The position numbers and the translations under genes are program-made. Of a stretch of 64,000 nucleotides of DNA, positions 25,906 through 35,736 are shown piece after piece (within the stretch, counting starts at the first letter, position 1; each line of letters opens with the position of its first letter). A model generated the notes under the pieces. That model was not told the origin of the DNA and ran no database searches. It worked only from the letters and a program-made list of their open reading frames with translations. The stretch lies in contig CANIHD010000010.1 in the NCBI GenBank assembly GCA_947467345.1, positions 42,996 to 106,995 on the forward strand, in the 5' to 3' direction. This stretch comes from Alphaproteobacteria bacterium (GTDB lineage Bacteria > Pseudomonadota > Alphaproteobacteria > Micropepsales > Micropepsaceae).

Positions 25906-26979
25906 ATGCACGGATTTACGGTCCTCGGCATCGAGACAAGCTGCGACGAGACCGCGGCCGCCATCGTGCGCGGCCCCCCCCCCGGTCCGGGCGAAATCCT
26001 GTCCAATGTCATCCACGCCCAATTGGACCATGAGGCCTATGGCGGCGTGGTGCCCGAAATCGCGGCGCGCGCCCATGTCGAAATGCTCGACGGTGTGGTG
26101 GAACGCTGCCTGGAAAAATCCGGCATCGGCCTGGATAAAATCGACGCCATTGCCGCCACGGCAGGGCCGGGGCTGATCGGCGGCGTTATGGTGGGGCTTC
26201 TCACCGCCAAGGCACTGGCCCTCTCCACCCGCAAACCCCTGATCGCCGTGAACCATTTGGAAGCCCACGCGCTGACGGCGCGGCTGACCGCGCGGGTGGA
26301 TTTCCCCTTCCTCCTGCTTCTGATCTCCGGCGGGCATTGCCAGCTGATGGCTGTTGAAGGCGTGGGGCGCTACCGGCTCTACGGCGCCACGATCGACGAC
26401 GCGCTGGGCGAGGCCTACGATAAAACCGCCAAGCTTCTGGGCCTGCCTTATCCCGGCGGACCCAAAATTGAAGTTCTGGCCGCGCAAGGGCGCGCCAAGC
26501 GCTTTCCTTTTCCGCGCCCCATGCTGGGCCGGGCGGGAGCGGATTTCTCGTTTTCAGGGTTGAAGACCGCCGTGCGCCAAACCGTGTCGGAGCTGGCAGT
26601 GCCTGTGACCGATTCGGACAAAGCCGATATCGCGGCGGGATTTCAGGCGGCTGTGTTGGATGTGCTTCGGGACAGAACCCGTACTGCAATGCAGAAATTC
26701 CGAACGGAGTTCGGCAATACTAACGATGAGTGTAATTTCGTCGTTGCAGGCGGCGTGGCTTCGAACGCGGCCATACGCGGAGCGCTGACGGACCTGGCAA
26801 ATCAGGAGGGCTTTGCCCTCCACGTACCGCCGGCCGCGCTCTGTACCGACAATGGCGCGATGATCGCGTGGGCCGGGGTCGAACGCCTAGCGGCGGGCCT
26901 TACAGAATCTTTGGACTTCGCACCGCGAGCGCGCTGGCCCCTGATTGATCTGAGGCCCTTGAACGAATTCGCTAAATAG
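25906..26979 (+). CDS. tsaD: tRNA N6-adenosine threonylcarbamoyltransferase TsaD
   Basis: TsaD transfers threonylcarbamoyl from TC-AMP to adenosine 37 of ANN-decoding tRNAs. The 357-residue protein shows [15 protein letters not shown] near 7-21, the metal-binding [13 protein letters not shown] near 115-127, [20 protein letters not shown] near 136-155, [20 protein letters not shown] near 163-182 and ending motifs [12 protein letters not shown] and [13 protein letters not shown]. It is divergent from hemC. A strong hairpin lies just after the stop. The later gene mtaB in this window acts on the same t6A37 nucleotide. Confidence 0.97.
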   Translation: MHGFTVLGIETSCDETAAAIVRGPPPGPGEILSNVIHAQLDHEAYGGVVPEIAARAHVEMLDGVVERCLEKSGIGLDKIDAIAATAGPGLIGGVMVGLLTAKALALSTRKPLIAVNHLEAHALTARLTARVDFPFLLLLISGGHCQLMAVEGVGRYRLYGATIDDALGEAYDKTAKLLGLPYPGGPKIEVLAAQGRAKRFPFPRPMLGRAGADFSFSGLKTAVRQTVSELAVPVTDSDKADIAAGFQAAVLDVLRDRTRTAMQKFRTEFGNTNDECNFVVAGGVASNAAIRGALTDLANQEGFALHVPPAALCTDNGAMIAWAGVERLAAGLTESLDFAPRARWPLIDLRPLNEFAK

Positions 26980-26990
26980 ACACATCGTCA

Positions 26991-27023
26991 CCGCCGGTAG
27001 TCGGTTTATTCGACTGCCGGCGG
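26991..27023. terminator. Hairpin between converging tsaD and the small membrane-peptide gene
   Basis: CCGCCGGTAGTCG (26991-27003) pairs with CGACTGCCGGCGG (27011-27023), giving a 13-bp stem with one G-T pair and a 7-base loop. There is no T run, so it may work as a Rho-aided or bidirectional end for the two facing genes. Confidence 0.55.
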
Positions 27024-27037
27024 CCTGATGCGAGTGC

Positions 27038-27166
27038 TTAGCCGACCACGTAAGAGAGGATGGCGGCGGCCAGAAACGCGCAACCCGTGATCACGGCTAC
27101 GGTGAACCACCGCGCGCTGACGTCTTCGGGACTACGGGTTTGGGTGTGTGCTTGACTGAGGGTCAT
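27038..27166 (-). CDS. 42-residue single-span membrane peptide
   Basis: A short gene reads MTLSQAHTQTRSPEDVSARW, then FTVAVITGCAFLAAAILSYV and ends VVG. The first half is polar and the second is one clear membrane helix, giving a small inner-membrane peptide. GGAG in GTGGAGTAAAG sits 8-9 bases before the ATG, a promoter-like pair lies 50 bases upstream, and a hairpin follows the stop. These signals support a real gene although a much longer overlapping frame runs through to 28132. I do not recognise a family. It lies alone between tsaD and xth in an AT-rich gap. Confidence 0.6.
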   Translation of the reverse strand: MTLSQAHTQTRSPEDVSARWFTVAVITGCAFLAAAILSYVVG

Positions 27167-27216
27167 TTTCTTTACTCCACTTACACAACTACGAAAGCAA
27201 AGCGCTACTGCAGTGC

Positions 27217-27244
27217 AATATAGAGGTCGCGGATAAAAAAACAA
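27217..27244 (-). promoter_or_regulatory. Predicted promoter of the small membrane-peptide gene
   Basis: On the minus strand TTGTTT (27244-27239) and TATATT (27222-27217) are separated by 16 bases, within an unusually AT-rich stretch, about 50 bases before the ATG at 27166. Confidence 0.45.
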
Positions 27245-27358
27245 TGAACAAAGTGAAAAACATTTTCTGAAAGCAATTTTATCTAAATTTGGCCGAAAAC
27301 GCCTGGGATGATGGGCAAAAATCCAGCAATTCCGCCCTGAAGCGGCTATAGGAGGGGT

Positions 27359-28162
27359 ATGAGCAGCGTCCGAATCGCCACCTGGAACATCAATTCGGTC
27401 CGCCTGCGGGCGCCTTTGGTAGGAAATTTTCTCAAAAAACATCAGCCGGACGTGCTTTGCCTCCAGGAAACGAAATGTCCGGACGAGCTTTTTCCGCATG
27501 ATGGTTTCGCCAAGCTGGGCTACACGCATCGGGCCGTGAATGGCCAGAAGGGCTATCACGGGGTCGCCATCCTCTCGCGCCTGCCGATTCGCAACACGCA
27601 CAAGCTCAGCTTTTGCGGCAAGGACGACACGCGCCACGTCGCGGTGACGCTGGAATCGGGACTCGAGATTCACAGTTTCTATGTGCCGGCCGGCGGCGAT
27701 ATTCCCGACGTGAAGGCGAATGAGAAATTCGCCCATAAGCTCGATTTCCTCCGCGAGATGGCGGAGTGCTTCGCCAAGCAGCGCGCGAAGCGGAGCACGC
27801 CGGTGGTCATTGCAGGCGATTTCAACGTCGCCCCGCTGGAGCACGATGTCTGGAGCCATAAGCAATTGCTCGACGTCGTCAGCCATACGCCGGTCGAGAC
27901 CGAGCTTCTCGGCGCCGCCAAGGACGCGTTCGACTGGATCGACGTGACGCGCGAGTTCGTGCCCCACGACCAGAAAATCTATTCCTGGTGGAGCTATCGC
28001 AACCGCGATTGGAAGGTTTCGGATCGCGGCCGCAGGCTGGATCACATCTGGGTCAGCCCGGCGCTGAAGGGAGCGGTGTCCAACCACGAGATTATCCGGG
28101 ACGCCCGCGACTGGGAAAAGCCTTCGGACCACGTTCCGATTCTGGCGACGGTCGAAGTTTAG
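27359..28162 (+). CDS. xth: Exodeoxyribonuclease III (AP endonuclease)
   Basis: Exonuclease III cuts DNA at abasic sites and removes 3' blocking groups in base excision repair. The 267-residue protein begins RIATWNINSVRLRAPLVGNF and contains LCLQETKCPDELFP near 34-47 (metal-binding glutamate), GYHGVAILSRLP near 66-77, VVIAGDFNVAPLEHDVW near 143-159, YSWWSYR, RLDHIWVSPAL near 230-240 and SDHVPILATVEV at the end with the catalytic aspartate-histidine pair. All active-site residues are present. It is convergent with the CYTH-CHAD gene, with only six bases between the ends. Confidence 0.95.
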   Translation: MSSVRIATWNINSVRLRAPLVGNFLKKHQPDVLCLQETKCPDELFPHDGFAKLGYTHRAVNGQKGYHGVAILSRLPIRNTHKLSFCGKDDTRHVAVTLESGLEIHSFYVPAGGDIPDVKANEKFAHKLDFLREMAECFAKQRAKRSTPVVIAGDFNVAPLEHDVWSHKQLLDVVSHTPVETELLGAAKDAFDWIDVTREFVPHDQKIYSWWSYRNRDWKVSDRGRRLDHIWVSPALKGAVSNHEIIRDARDWEKPSDHVPILATVEV

Positions 28163-28168
28163 AGGCTC

Positions 28169-29734
28169 TCAGCCTTCGGCGTGCCAGAACGGATCCGTCT
28201 TCGCCAGGCGCTTCCAGTGTTTGCGTGCCGACTGCCAACCGCCGGGCACGCGCCCCAAATGCCATCCGGCCACAAAGGCCGCGCCTTCACGCAATATGTC
28301 CGCGTTGTGCAAATCCGGTTCTTCCACGAGCCGCGCCAAAACATGCTGCACGGTGGAGGCATCGTTCAACAGGCCGAACGCGTCTTGCGCCTTGCTGATC
28401 TGCTTCAGATAGGGCCCGACATATTTGTCCGGGAATAAAGGCGCGAAGAACTCGGCGGAATAGCGCAGCCGTTTTAAGGCTATGCGCAAGCGATGGCGCT
28501 CATCGGTATTGAGGCGCGAAAGATGTTTAGCGCGCTTGCGCGTCTTTTTGAATTCCGCGTCCAACGCCTTGCAGGCAATTTCCAAAGCCGGTCGTTCGAA
28601 GATCGCGGAATCATCTCCGATGGGCGAGCGCCACGCGCGTGTTTCCGCCGCGTCTCCGAGATCGAGCAGGAAATCCGTGAATGCGCTGGAGCGCGCCAAT
28701 TCCACCGCATCGTCCCAGGCGCGCGTGCGCACTTCTTCCAGGCGGGCGCGCACGGCGCGTACGGGTGCCGGCGTCGCGCCTTCAGGTTCGACCTGCGGCA
28801 GCAATTCATGCGCGAAGACATCAAGCTCGCGTGTTGCGCCAAAAGCATCGGCGAGATTCTTCGCCTGTGCTCGTAAAGCGTTCAGTCGCGGAACGTGAAA
28901 TGCTTTGCCGAATGCAGAAAATCCGGCGCGTAAGCGCCGCAAGCCCACGCGGATCTGATGTACGCCGCCGGGATCGCGTATCTCCACCGCGGCAACGTTA
29001 TACGCCATGTGGCGCAGGCAATGCCGTAGCGTGGTGCGAAACGCGTCTTCCGCGGTAGCGCCTTCGGGAAGAACCACGCGTTCAGGTTTGCGCGCCTGAA
29101 TGTCTTGTCCCGAAAGAACCCGCAAGCCGCGCTCGGACTTGCTCTCCGTCTGCATCTTCAACGTGACAATGCGGTTCAGCTCGCGCGCCAGTTCGAATAA
29201 GGCGGCCGGTGAGCCGCTCTTGAGCTCGAGTTCAACTTCCATTACCGGCAGGCCGCCATTCGCATCGCCGACCGAACTGATCGTGCCGTCGTCGAACGCG
29301 CATTCGATCTCGTCGCCCGCATCGGTGGTCAAATGCCGCGTGGTGCGCGTTATCTCGGTTTCCACTTTCGGCTCAATGATAAAATCCGCAACCAACGCCC
29401 GTACGCGCTCGCGCATGTCGTCATCTGAAATCGCGCTTAAGTCCGGCGTGCCATCGGGCAATCTGGATTCCCACTCCACGCGCTCGGAGAGCAGCGAGCC
29501 GGAATTAGGTCCCTTCACGGTCTGCATAAAGGCGCGTCCCGTTTTGCGCACACGCAAAGACAGACCTTGCTTCGCCATCGCCAGATCGGGCGTGTCGTAA
29601 TAGATGCTTTGCAATTGGTTGGTCGACGCGCGCCGTGTCGACAGGCGCTTGAGCAACTCGCTGCGATAAAGGCGCGTGCGATCTTCCGGCCGCACTGCAA
29701 GCCTGATTTCGATTTCTTGGGTCATGTCGGTCAC
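28169..29734 (-). CDS. CYTH and CHAD domain protein, probable inorganic triphosphatase
   Basis: The 521-residue protein opens with the CYTH signature EIEIR (residues 6-10), the charged ExExR motif of tunnel-fold triphosphatases, followed by SIYYDTPDLAMAKQGLSLRV (about 44-63) and further basic and acidic strands to about residue 200. From about 230 to the end it is a CHAD domain with conserved histidines and many basic residues: VHQIRVGLRRLRAGFSAFG near 262-280, LNTDERHRLRIALKRLRYSA near 400-419. Known CYTH-CHAD proteins hydrolyse tripolyphosphate, and CHAD domains bind polyphosphate. A role in polyphosphate handling is inferred. Confidence 0.9.
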   Translation of the reverse strand: MTDMTQEIEIRLAVRPEDRTRLYRSELLKRLSTRRASTNQLQSIYYDTPDLAMAKQGLSLRVRKTGRAFMQTVKGPNSGSLLSERVEWESRLPDGTPDLSAISDDDMRERVRALVADFIIEPKVETEITRTTRHLTTDAGDEIECAFDDGTISSVGDANGGLPVMEVELELKSGSPAALFELARELNRIVTLKMQTESKSERGLRVLSGQDIQARKPERVVLPEGATAEDAFRTTLRHCLRHMAYNVAAVEIRDPGGVHQIRVGLRRLRAGFSAFGKAFHVPRLNALRAQAKNLADAFGATRELDVFAHELLPQVEPEGATPAPVRAVRARLEEVRTRAWDDAVELARSSAFTDFLLDLGDAAETRAWRSPIGDDSAIFERPALEIACKALDAEFKKTRKRAKHLSRLNTDERHRLRIALKRLRYSAEFFAPLFPDKYVGPYLKQISKAQDAFGLLNDASTVQHVLARLVEEPDLHNADILREGAAFVAGWHLGRVPGGWQSARKHWKRLAKTDPFWHAEG

Positions 29735-29842
29735 AAAATGGCGGCGAAAGCATTCCCAATCCCAGCCCCGCCATCAATCGCGGGGAGGGAATTATTTGGG
29801 CCCTATCGTTCCTGTTTCGTGCTTGAGCGCCGCAATCCCGAT

Positions 29843-32800
29843 CTATTTGCCCGCCAGCCTTTGCACCTGGCTATTGGCCAGGGCCACTTTCGCGATGGTC
29901 GGTACGCCGGTGCGCTCCAATTCGTCGAGGAACGCCAGCACCCGGGCGATGTCAGCCTGCCGCGTGGTCGCCCATGAGCGCACGAAGACCGTGCCTTTGA
30001 CGCGATCCGCACCGGCCAAGTTTGTGCCGGCATTCTTCAACGCGTCGTCGGTGAGGATGCGCTGGGCCGCATAGAGATCGTCGATGGTACGGCGGAGCGC
30101 CAAACGGTCCCAATGATCGGCCGACACAACCTGGTCGCTCAATGCCCGCAACCGGTCGAAGCCGACCAGCGCCCCCATATGGAAATAGGCGGATGCCGCG
30201 ACGTCTACGGGAATGGAATGGGTTTGGGCGAGAAGCACGATTTCGGGCGCGGCGCCGAGAAGCTTCAACACCGCCACATCTTCGGCGACATCCTTTGGCA
30301 CGCCCGCCTTAGTCAGTTCGGTGACGCTGTCATTCGTCAGGCGGGTTTCCAACGGCGACACCAATTCGGCGAGCCGACCCTTAAGCGCAACAACACCGCC
30401 GCTATAGGCGGCCACCGTGTCTTTGAGGGGCGTGCCCTCTTCCAATTGCACGATGAACCAGAGGCCAAGCCGCCGAAGCAATTGCGCGATATCGGCCACC
30501 ATGCGGTGCTGAATCGAGGCGGGCACTTTGAGATCGAGCGCAGCGATACGGTCCTTCAACGCGCTCAGGGAGAACGCGCCGTCCGCCAGCGCAAAGGCCC
30601 AAGCGGCACTCCAAGCCGGCGCGCCGGAAATCTCGCGCATGCGATGGACGAAGAGCGGTCCGGCCAGATCGACCACCGCATTGGAAATAGAGGTTGAAAC
30701 AATTTCCCGGCGCAGGCGATGGCGCGGAAGCTCACTGGCGAAATCCTTCGCCGCCAGCGGTGGGAAATAGGAGGTCATGACATTGTCAAAATAAGGATCG
30801 TCGGGCAGCGCACTGGCCGCGACTTCGTCCTTCAAATCGAGCTTGGCATAGGCCAGAAGCACCGCGATCTCGGGCCGTGACAAACCTTTGCCTTCACGCG
30901 CCAGCGCCGAAAGCTGTTCGTCATCGGGGAGCATTTCGACGTCGCGATCCAACTTCCCTGCGCGGTCGAGCTCCGACATGAAGCGCCCGGCAGCGTCGAG
31001 ATCGGTGGAAGCGCATAGTTCGGCTACCGAGATAGCCAAAGTCTGACTGTAATTATGCGCCAGAACGGAATGGGCCACATCATCGGTCATGGCGACCAAA
31101 GTCGCGTCGCGCGTGGCATCGCTCATCTCGCCGCGGCGCACCGCGCCGCTCATCAGAATTTTGAGATTCACTTCATGGTCGGACGTGTCGACGCCGGCCG
31201 AATTGTCGATCGCATCGGTGTTGATCTTGCCGCCGCGCTTCTCGGGACCGCCGACGCGCGCAAATTCGATCCGGCCCAGTTGCGTCACGCCCAGATTGGC
31301 GCCTTCGCCGATCACCGAGGCGCGAATTTCATTGCCGTTCAGGCGCAAAGCATCGTTGCTGCGGTCGCCGACATCGGCATGGCTTTGCGCTGCGGCTTTG
31401 ATGAAGGTGCCGATACCGCCGAAGAACAGAAGATCGACAGGCGCGGCCAGCAGCGCACGAATAAGCTCCTGCGGCGTCGCCGCATCTTTCTTCAGACCGG
31501 CAAACGCTTTCAGCTCCTTCGACAGCGAAATCTCTTTAGCGGTGCGCGGGAAAATGCCGCCGCCGGGCGAGATCAACGCCTTGTCGTAATCCGCCCATGA
31601 CGAGCGCGGCAGATCGAACAGGCGTTTGCGCTCAGCCCAACTTATTTCGGAGTCCGGCGTGGGATCGAAGAAAATGTGGCGATGGTCGAAGGCAGCCACA
31701 AGCTTGGTTTGGTGCGAGAGCAACATGGCATTGCCGAACACGTCACCCGACATGTCGCCGACGCCGACCGTGGTGAACGGTGCGGTTTGAATGTCGCGGC
31801 CGAGTTCGCGGAAATGGCGTTTGACCGCCTCCCAGGCGCCGCGGGCCGTAATGCCCATCTTCTTGTGGTCGTAGCCTTTGCTGCCCCCGGAGGCGAAAGC
31901 GTCGCCTAGCCAGAAGCCACGCGAAAGCGCGATGCCATTGGCGATGTCCGAGAATGTCGCTGTGCCTTTGTCGGCGGCGACGACGAGATAGGGATCGTCG
32001 TCGTCATGACGCACGACACGTTCAGGCGGAATGATGCTGCCGTCGGGACCGAGATTGTCGGTGAGGTCGAGCAACGCGCCGATGAATGTCTTGTACGCGC
32101 CGATGGCGGCGTTCTGAATTTCGTCGCGCCCGCTTTTGGGAAGCAGCTTGGGATAGAAGCCACCTTTCGCGCCGACCGGAACGATGACGGCGTTCTTTAC
32201 CTGCTGTGCTTTGACGAGGCCGAGCACTTCGGTGCGGAAATCTTCGGCGCGATCGGACCAGCGAATGCCGCCGCGCGCCACGCGGCCAAAGCGCAAATGC
32301 ACGGCCTCGACATCGCGCGCATGCACGTAGATTTCGAATAGCGGCTTGGGATCAGGGAGGAACGCTAGCTTCCGGCTCTCCAGCTTGAAGGAAAGAGCCG
32401 GCTTAGTAGCGCCGGTCTCGTCGCGCTGGAAGAAATTGGTACGCACCATCGCGTCGATCACTGCCAGCATGGCGCGGATGATGCGATCCTCGTCGGCATT
32501 AGGCACGGCTTCGAGCACGGAGTCGATGCGCAAACGCAACGCGTCGGAGTCTTTGGTGCGTGCTTCAGTCTCTTCAAACGCTTCCGGATCGTGCAGGCTG
32601 TAGAAAAGGTCCACGAGGAGCAGGGCCAATTCGGCATTCTGCGCCAGCGCGTTTTCCATATAGGCCTGGCTGAACATCAACCCTGCTTGGCGTAAGTATT
32701 TTGCGACCGCGCGCACAATGGTGGCGTCGCGCCACGGCAATTCGGCAGCCAGTATGAGTCGGTTGAAGCCGTCACTTTCGGCCTGTCCCAGCCAGACGGC

Positions 32801-34786
32801 GTGGAACGCATTTTCCAGCAGAGGTTTGATGCGGGCGAGATCGGTTGTCTGTCCGTCCGAACGTTCCATCACGAAATTCTGCAATGAAACCTGTTCTTTG
32901 GTGCCGGCGGCGTTCAGCGGCGTCAGCGCGAATGCGTCTTCGGCAATCGCTTTCAATCCGAGATTTTCAAAAATCGGCAGGCAGTCGGACAGCGGAACGT
33001 AATCGCCGCGCACGAAGAGTTTCAGCTTCAAACGCTCACGTCCACCTTCAACGGCGGGACTAACGCCATAGACATCGGCGCTGAGATTTCCGCCGGGGGC
33101 CCTGCCGCTGAGCAGTTCCTCGATGCGCACAATGTCTTCCACTGCAACCGCAGGGTCGAATCCGTCATGATAGCTGGGCGAGAAAGCATCTGCATAACGC
33201 GCCGCCAAAGTTTGTCCATTGCGCTCGCCGAAATGGGCCATAGCCGCGTCGCGAAACCTGTCATCCCAGGTGCGGATGGCTTCACGGATTTCGGCTTCTA
33301 GTTCTTTGACGTCGACGACTGGGCGCGGGCCTTCGTTGCGGCCGACAATGAAGAGAACACGCGCCAACGTGTCGATATCGAGCGTCGGGTAATAGGCCGA
33401 CATGCGGCCGTCGAGGGTGCGCGCGAGGATGGCGTGGATCTTCTCGCGTACGTCCGAATTGTAGCGCTCACGCGGCACATAAACGAGCGCCGTCACATAG
33501 CGGTCGAAGCGGTCGAAGCGCAGGAACAGGCGCACTTTCGGGCGTTGCCCGAGATCGAGAATGCCGAGCGACGTCGTCAGCAACTCGTCTTCCGACATCT
33601 GGAAAAGTTCGTCGCGCGGGAACGTGTTCAATATATGGGTCAGCGCCTTGGCGTCATGGCTCTTGGCAGGCAGGCCAGATCCCGCCAGCACGTTGGTGGT
33701 CTTGCGGCGCAGAAGCGGAATATCGGACGGCAACTGGTTGTAGGCGGCGGACGTGAAGAGGCCGACGAAACGGCGCTCGCCGATCAATTTGCCGGCGGAA
33801 TCGAAACGCTTCACGCCGACATAATCCATATGCACGCGGCGGTGAACGCTCGTACGCATGGCCGATTTGGCGATGATCAGCGGCGAGGGGCGGGTGAGAT
33901 AAGCGCGAATTTCGGGCGTCAGCCTGTCGCGGTCGGAGCCGCGCCGAACCACGCGCGCGTCGGGATCGCTCAAGATGCCGAGTCCGCTTTCCGGCACCGG
34001 CGCAAGGCGTCCGTCGCCGTCGGGCTCAAAAACATAGTCGCGCGTTCCAAGGAACGTGTAGTGGTCGTCGGCCAGCCACTTCAAAAAGGCGAGCGACTCG
34101 TCCAAATCCTCTTGCGGAATTTCGGGCGGATGAGCTTTCAGAATCTCGGCAATCTCATTCATGCGCCCGAGCATGGCGGGGAAGTCGCGCACGACGCGTT
34201 TGACATCCGTGAACACGCGTTGAAGTGCGGCGCACGTCTCGCTCAATTTCGCGCTATCGGCGACATAATCGAGCGCAAGCACGATGTAGCTTTCCTGCAC
34301 CAGCACGCCATCGCGGCTACGCGCGCCCTTGGCGTCGCGTGACGCGGCGATCACCGGATGGAAGGCGGCGCGGATCGTCCGGCCTTCCGCGTTCACTTCC
34401 GCCGTTGCGGAGTCGAGGAGGAACGGCATGTCGTCATTGACCGCGACCAATATGGTCTGCGGCCGCGAGAAGGCCTGGTCCTCGTCATGCGCATCGAAAC
34501 AGAAAACTTGCGTCTCGCCTTGCGGGCGCAATGCCGTCTTCTGATAGACGAGGCGGATGAGGGCCGCGAGTTCGGCGCCGCTATAAAGAAGAAGGTCGTC
34601 GGGCGAGGCATAGCGCGTGAAGGCGGAGAAGAAGGCTGCCAAGCCGGGATCGCTGACGCCGATCAGATTCGCGCTTTCGCTTAAATTCGCGGACGCGTCG
34701 TCGGAATGGTCGGCCGCTTCATCCGCGACACCGTTGGACATCATGTCTGATGCGCTCCGTAATCTTGCTGCGTATCGATTGGTCAT
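29843..34786 (-). CDS. NAD-specific glutamate dehydrogenase, large (180-kDa class)
   Basis: The enzyme deaminates glutamate to 2-oxoglutarate with NAD. At 1647 residues it has the size of the large bacterial class, with long N-terminal regulatory domains, FLKWLADDHYTFLGTRDYVF near 225-244, and the catalytic core around VKAQQVKNAVIVPVGAKGGF (near 870-890, glycine-rich with the lysine), VGDMSGDVFGNAML near 1015 and IGEGANLGVTQLGRIE near 1155. In Caulobacter the homologous GdhZ also coordinates cell division with metabolism; whether that holds here is unknown. The gene stands alone. Its product feeds the 2-oxoglutarate dehydrogenase encoded in the same window. Confidence 0.95.
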   Translation of the reverse strand: MTNRYAARLRSASDMMSNGVADEAADHSDDASANLSESANLIGVSDPGLAAFFSAFTRYASPDDLLLYSGAELAALIRLVYQKTALRPQGETQVFCFDAHDEDQAFSRPQTILVAVNDDMPFLLDSATAEVNAEGRTIRAAFHPVIAASRDAKGARSRDGVLVQESYIVLALDYVADSAKLSETCAALQRVFTDVKRVVRDFPAMLGRMNEIAEILKAHPPEIPQEDLDESLAFLKWLADDHYTFLGTRDYVFEPDGDGRLAPVPESGLGILSDPDARVVRRGSDRDRLTPEIRAYLTRPSPLIIAKSAMRTSVHRRVHMDYVGVKRFDSAGKLIGERRFVGLFTSAAYNQLPSDIPLLRRKTTNVLAGSGLPAKSHDAKALTHILNTFPRDELFQMSEDELLTTSLGILDLGQRPKVRLFLRFDRFDRYVTALVYVPRERYNSDVREKIHAILARTLDGRMSAYYPTLDIDTLARVLFIVGRNEGPRPVVDVKELEAEIREAIRTWDDRFRDAAMAHFGERNGQTLAARYADAFSPSYHDGFDPAVAVEDIVRIEELLSGRAPGGNLSADVYGVSPAVEGGRERLKLKLFVRGDYVPLSDCLPIFENLGLKAIAEDAFALTPLNAAGTKEQVSLQNFVMERSDGQTTDLARIKPLLENAFHAVWLGQAESDGFNRLILAAELPWRDATIVRAVAKYLRQAGLMFSQAYMENALAQNAELALLLVDLFYSLHDPEAFEETEARTKDSDALRLRIDSVLEAVPNADEDRIIRAMLAVIDAMVRTNFFQRDETGATKPALSFKLESRKLAFLPDPKPLFEIYVHARDVEAVHLRFGRVARGGIRWSDRAEDFRTEVLGLVKAQQVKNAVIVPVGAKGGFYPKLLPKSGRDEIQNAAIGAYKTFIGALLDLTDNLGPDGSIIPPERVVRHDDDDPYLVVAADKGTATFSDIANGIALSRGFWLGDAFASGGSKGYDHKKMGITARGAWEAVKRHFRELGRDIQTAPFTTVGVGDMSGDVFGNAMLLSHQTKLVAAFDHRHIFFDPTPDSEISWAERKRLFDLPRSSWADYDKALISPGGGIFPRTAKEISLSKELKAFAGLKKDAATPQELIRALLAAPVDLLFFGGIGTFIKAAAQSHADVGDRSNDALRLNGNEIRASVIGEGANLGVTQLGRIEFARVGGPEKRGGKINTDAIDNSAGVDTSDHEVNLKILMSGAVRRGEMSDATRDATLVAMTDDVAHSVLAHNYSQTLAISVAELCASTDLDAAGRFMSELDRAGKLDRDVEMLPDDEQLSALAREGKGLSRPEIAVLLAYAKLDLKDEVAASALPDDPYFDNVMTSYFPPLAAKDFASELPRHRLRREIVSTSISNAVVDLAGPLFVHRMREISGAPAWSAAWAFALADGAFSLSALKDRIAALDLKVPASIQHRMVADIAQLLRRLGLWFIVQLEEGTPLKDTVAAYSGGVVALKGRLAELVSPLETRLTNDSVTELTKAGVPKDVAEDVAVLKLLGAAPEIVLLAQTHSIPVDVAASAYFHMGALVGFDRLRALSDQVVSADHWDRLALRRTIDDLYAAQRILTDDALKNAGTNLAGADRVKGTVFVRSWATTRQADIARVLAFLDELERTGVPTIAKVALANSQVQRLAGK

Positions 34787-34864
34787 GATGCACCCCCGGG
34801 GGGCGGGGCGCGCAAGGCTGGTTCCTTGGCTGTCCCGAATTTAAGCCATTCTGGCGAAGATCGC

Positions 34865-35557
34865 TTAGGAAACAGTGAGGAGAGGCTGGGGGTATAGGCG
34901 GCTGAGGCGGCTTTCGCCCCACCCGGCCCCTATGGCTAGGCCAAGCCCGGCCAGGCCCAAGAGAATCGCAGGCGCGGCGCCGCTGGGCCCGGTCAGCCCG
35001 GCAGTGCCCGTCAATGCAAGGGCGGGGACCAGGAAATAGCTGCTTGCGGCCCGGGTTCGGAGGATTCCGGTCACCAGGCTGGCGGCGCTGAGGCCGAAAA
35101 GCACCAGGGTCAGATCGCCGGCATTTGGCGGCAAAGCCAGGAAAGCTCCGGCGCCCCAGGAGAAACCGGCAAAAAGAAGCGTGACGTTCAGGTCGAGCAC
35201 GAAGCCGCGCAAAGGCAGAAGCCTTGGACCGGACACATCCGCCATTTTTGCCAGACGCAGCATGACGATCGCCGCCGTCAGGACAAAAAAGATCCAGACT
35301 CCGAAGGCCACATGCCTGGCCGCCCCCGATTCGAGCGCCGTTACCGTCAGGCAGAGGGCAATCAGCATGGCGGCGGCAGCGGGCGTGTGTTCGAGCAGGC
35401 GGGCGTGGCGCGCGTTTTCCACCGCCTCGCGGTGAAGAAAAGCGAGATGTTGCAAGGTCGAGATTCCGACATCCTGCCGGTGTGTGTCGCCGTGTTCGGG
35501 GACATCCACGCTTACAGCAGGGCCGGAAGCCGATGTGCTCACCATGATACGTGCCAA
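34865..35557 (-). CDS. Six-span integral membrane protein of unknown function
   Basis: The 230-residue protein has a polar N-terminus of about 55 residues (LQHLAFLHREAVENARHARL) followed by six hydrophobic segments: around AAAAMLIALCLTVTAL, HVAFGVWIFFVLTAAIVMLR, VTLLFAGFSWGAGAFLAL, LVLFGLSAASLVTGIL, YFLVPALALTGTAGLTG and APAILLGLAGLGLAIGAGWG. The arrangement recalls the membrane input half of some alphaproteobacterial sensor kinases or cyclases, but no kinase or GGDEF part follows. No family is recognised. ATG codons at 35557 and 35545 are both possible starts. It lies between the glutamate dehydrogenase and a divergent exonuclease gene. Confidence 0.65.
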   Translation of the reverse strand: MARIMVSTSASGPAVSVDVPEHGDTHRQDVGISTLQHLAFLHREAVENARHARLLEHTPAAAAMLIALCLTVTALESGAARHVAFGVWIFFVLTAAIVMLRLAKMADVSGPRLLPLRGFVLDLNVTLLFAGFSWGAGAFLALPPNAGDLTLVLFGLSAASLVTGILRTRAASSYFLVPALALTGTAGLTGPSGAAPAILLGLAGLGLAIGAGWGESRLSRLYPQPLLTVS

Positions 35558-35736
35558 GATATGATCCTAAGCCTGCCCATAATCGCGCGTCTGCTCGCGT
35601 GAGCAAGACTACGTTAACCGTGTGAAGTGGCGGCGTGACAAGCCTGTGGCATTTCATCCGGCACTGCACATGAAGATTGTTTCACCTCGTTCCACGACAG
35701 CTTAGATAGAGCGCATCAAACGAACCGATTCACATC

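Noticed and set aside
27167..27358. AT-rich gap before xth as a possible small RNA or transferred island
   Set aside because: Apart from the promoter-like boxes for the small peptide there is no stable fold or T-run terminator, and both flanks are core genes in normal order.
28163..29700. Several plus-strand open frames of 60-140 codons
   Set aside because: They are shadows of the CYTH-CHAD gene, which has clear motifs on the minus strand.
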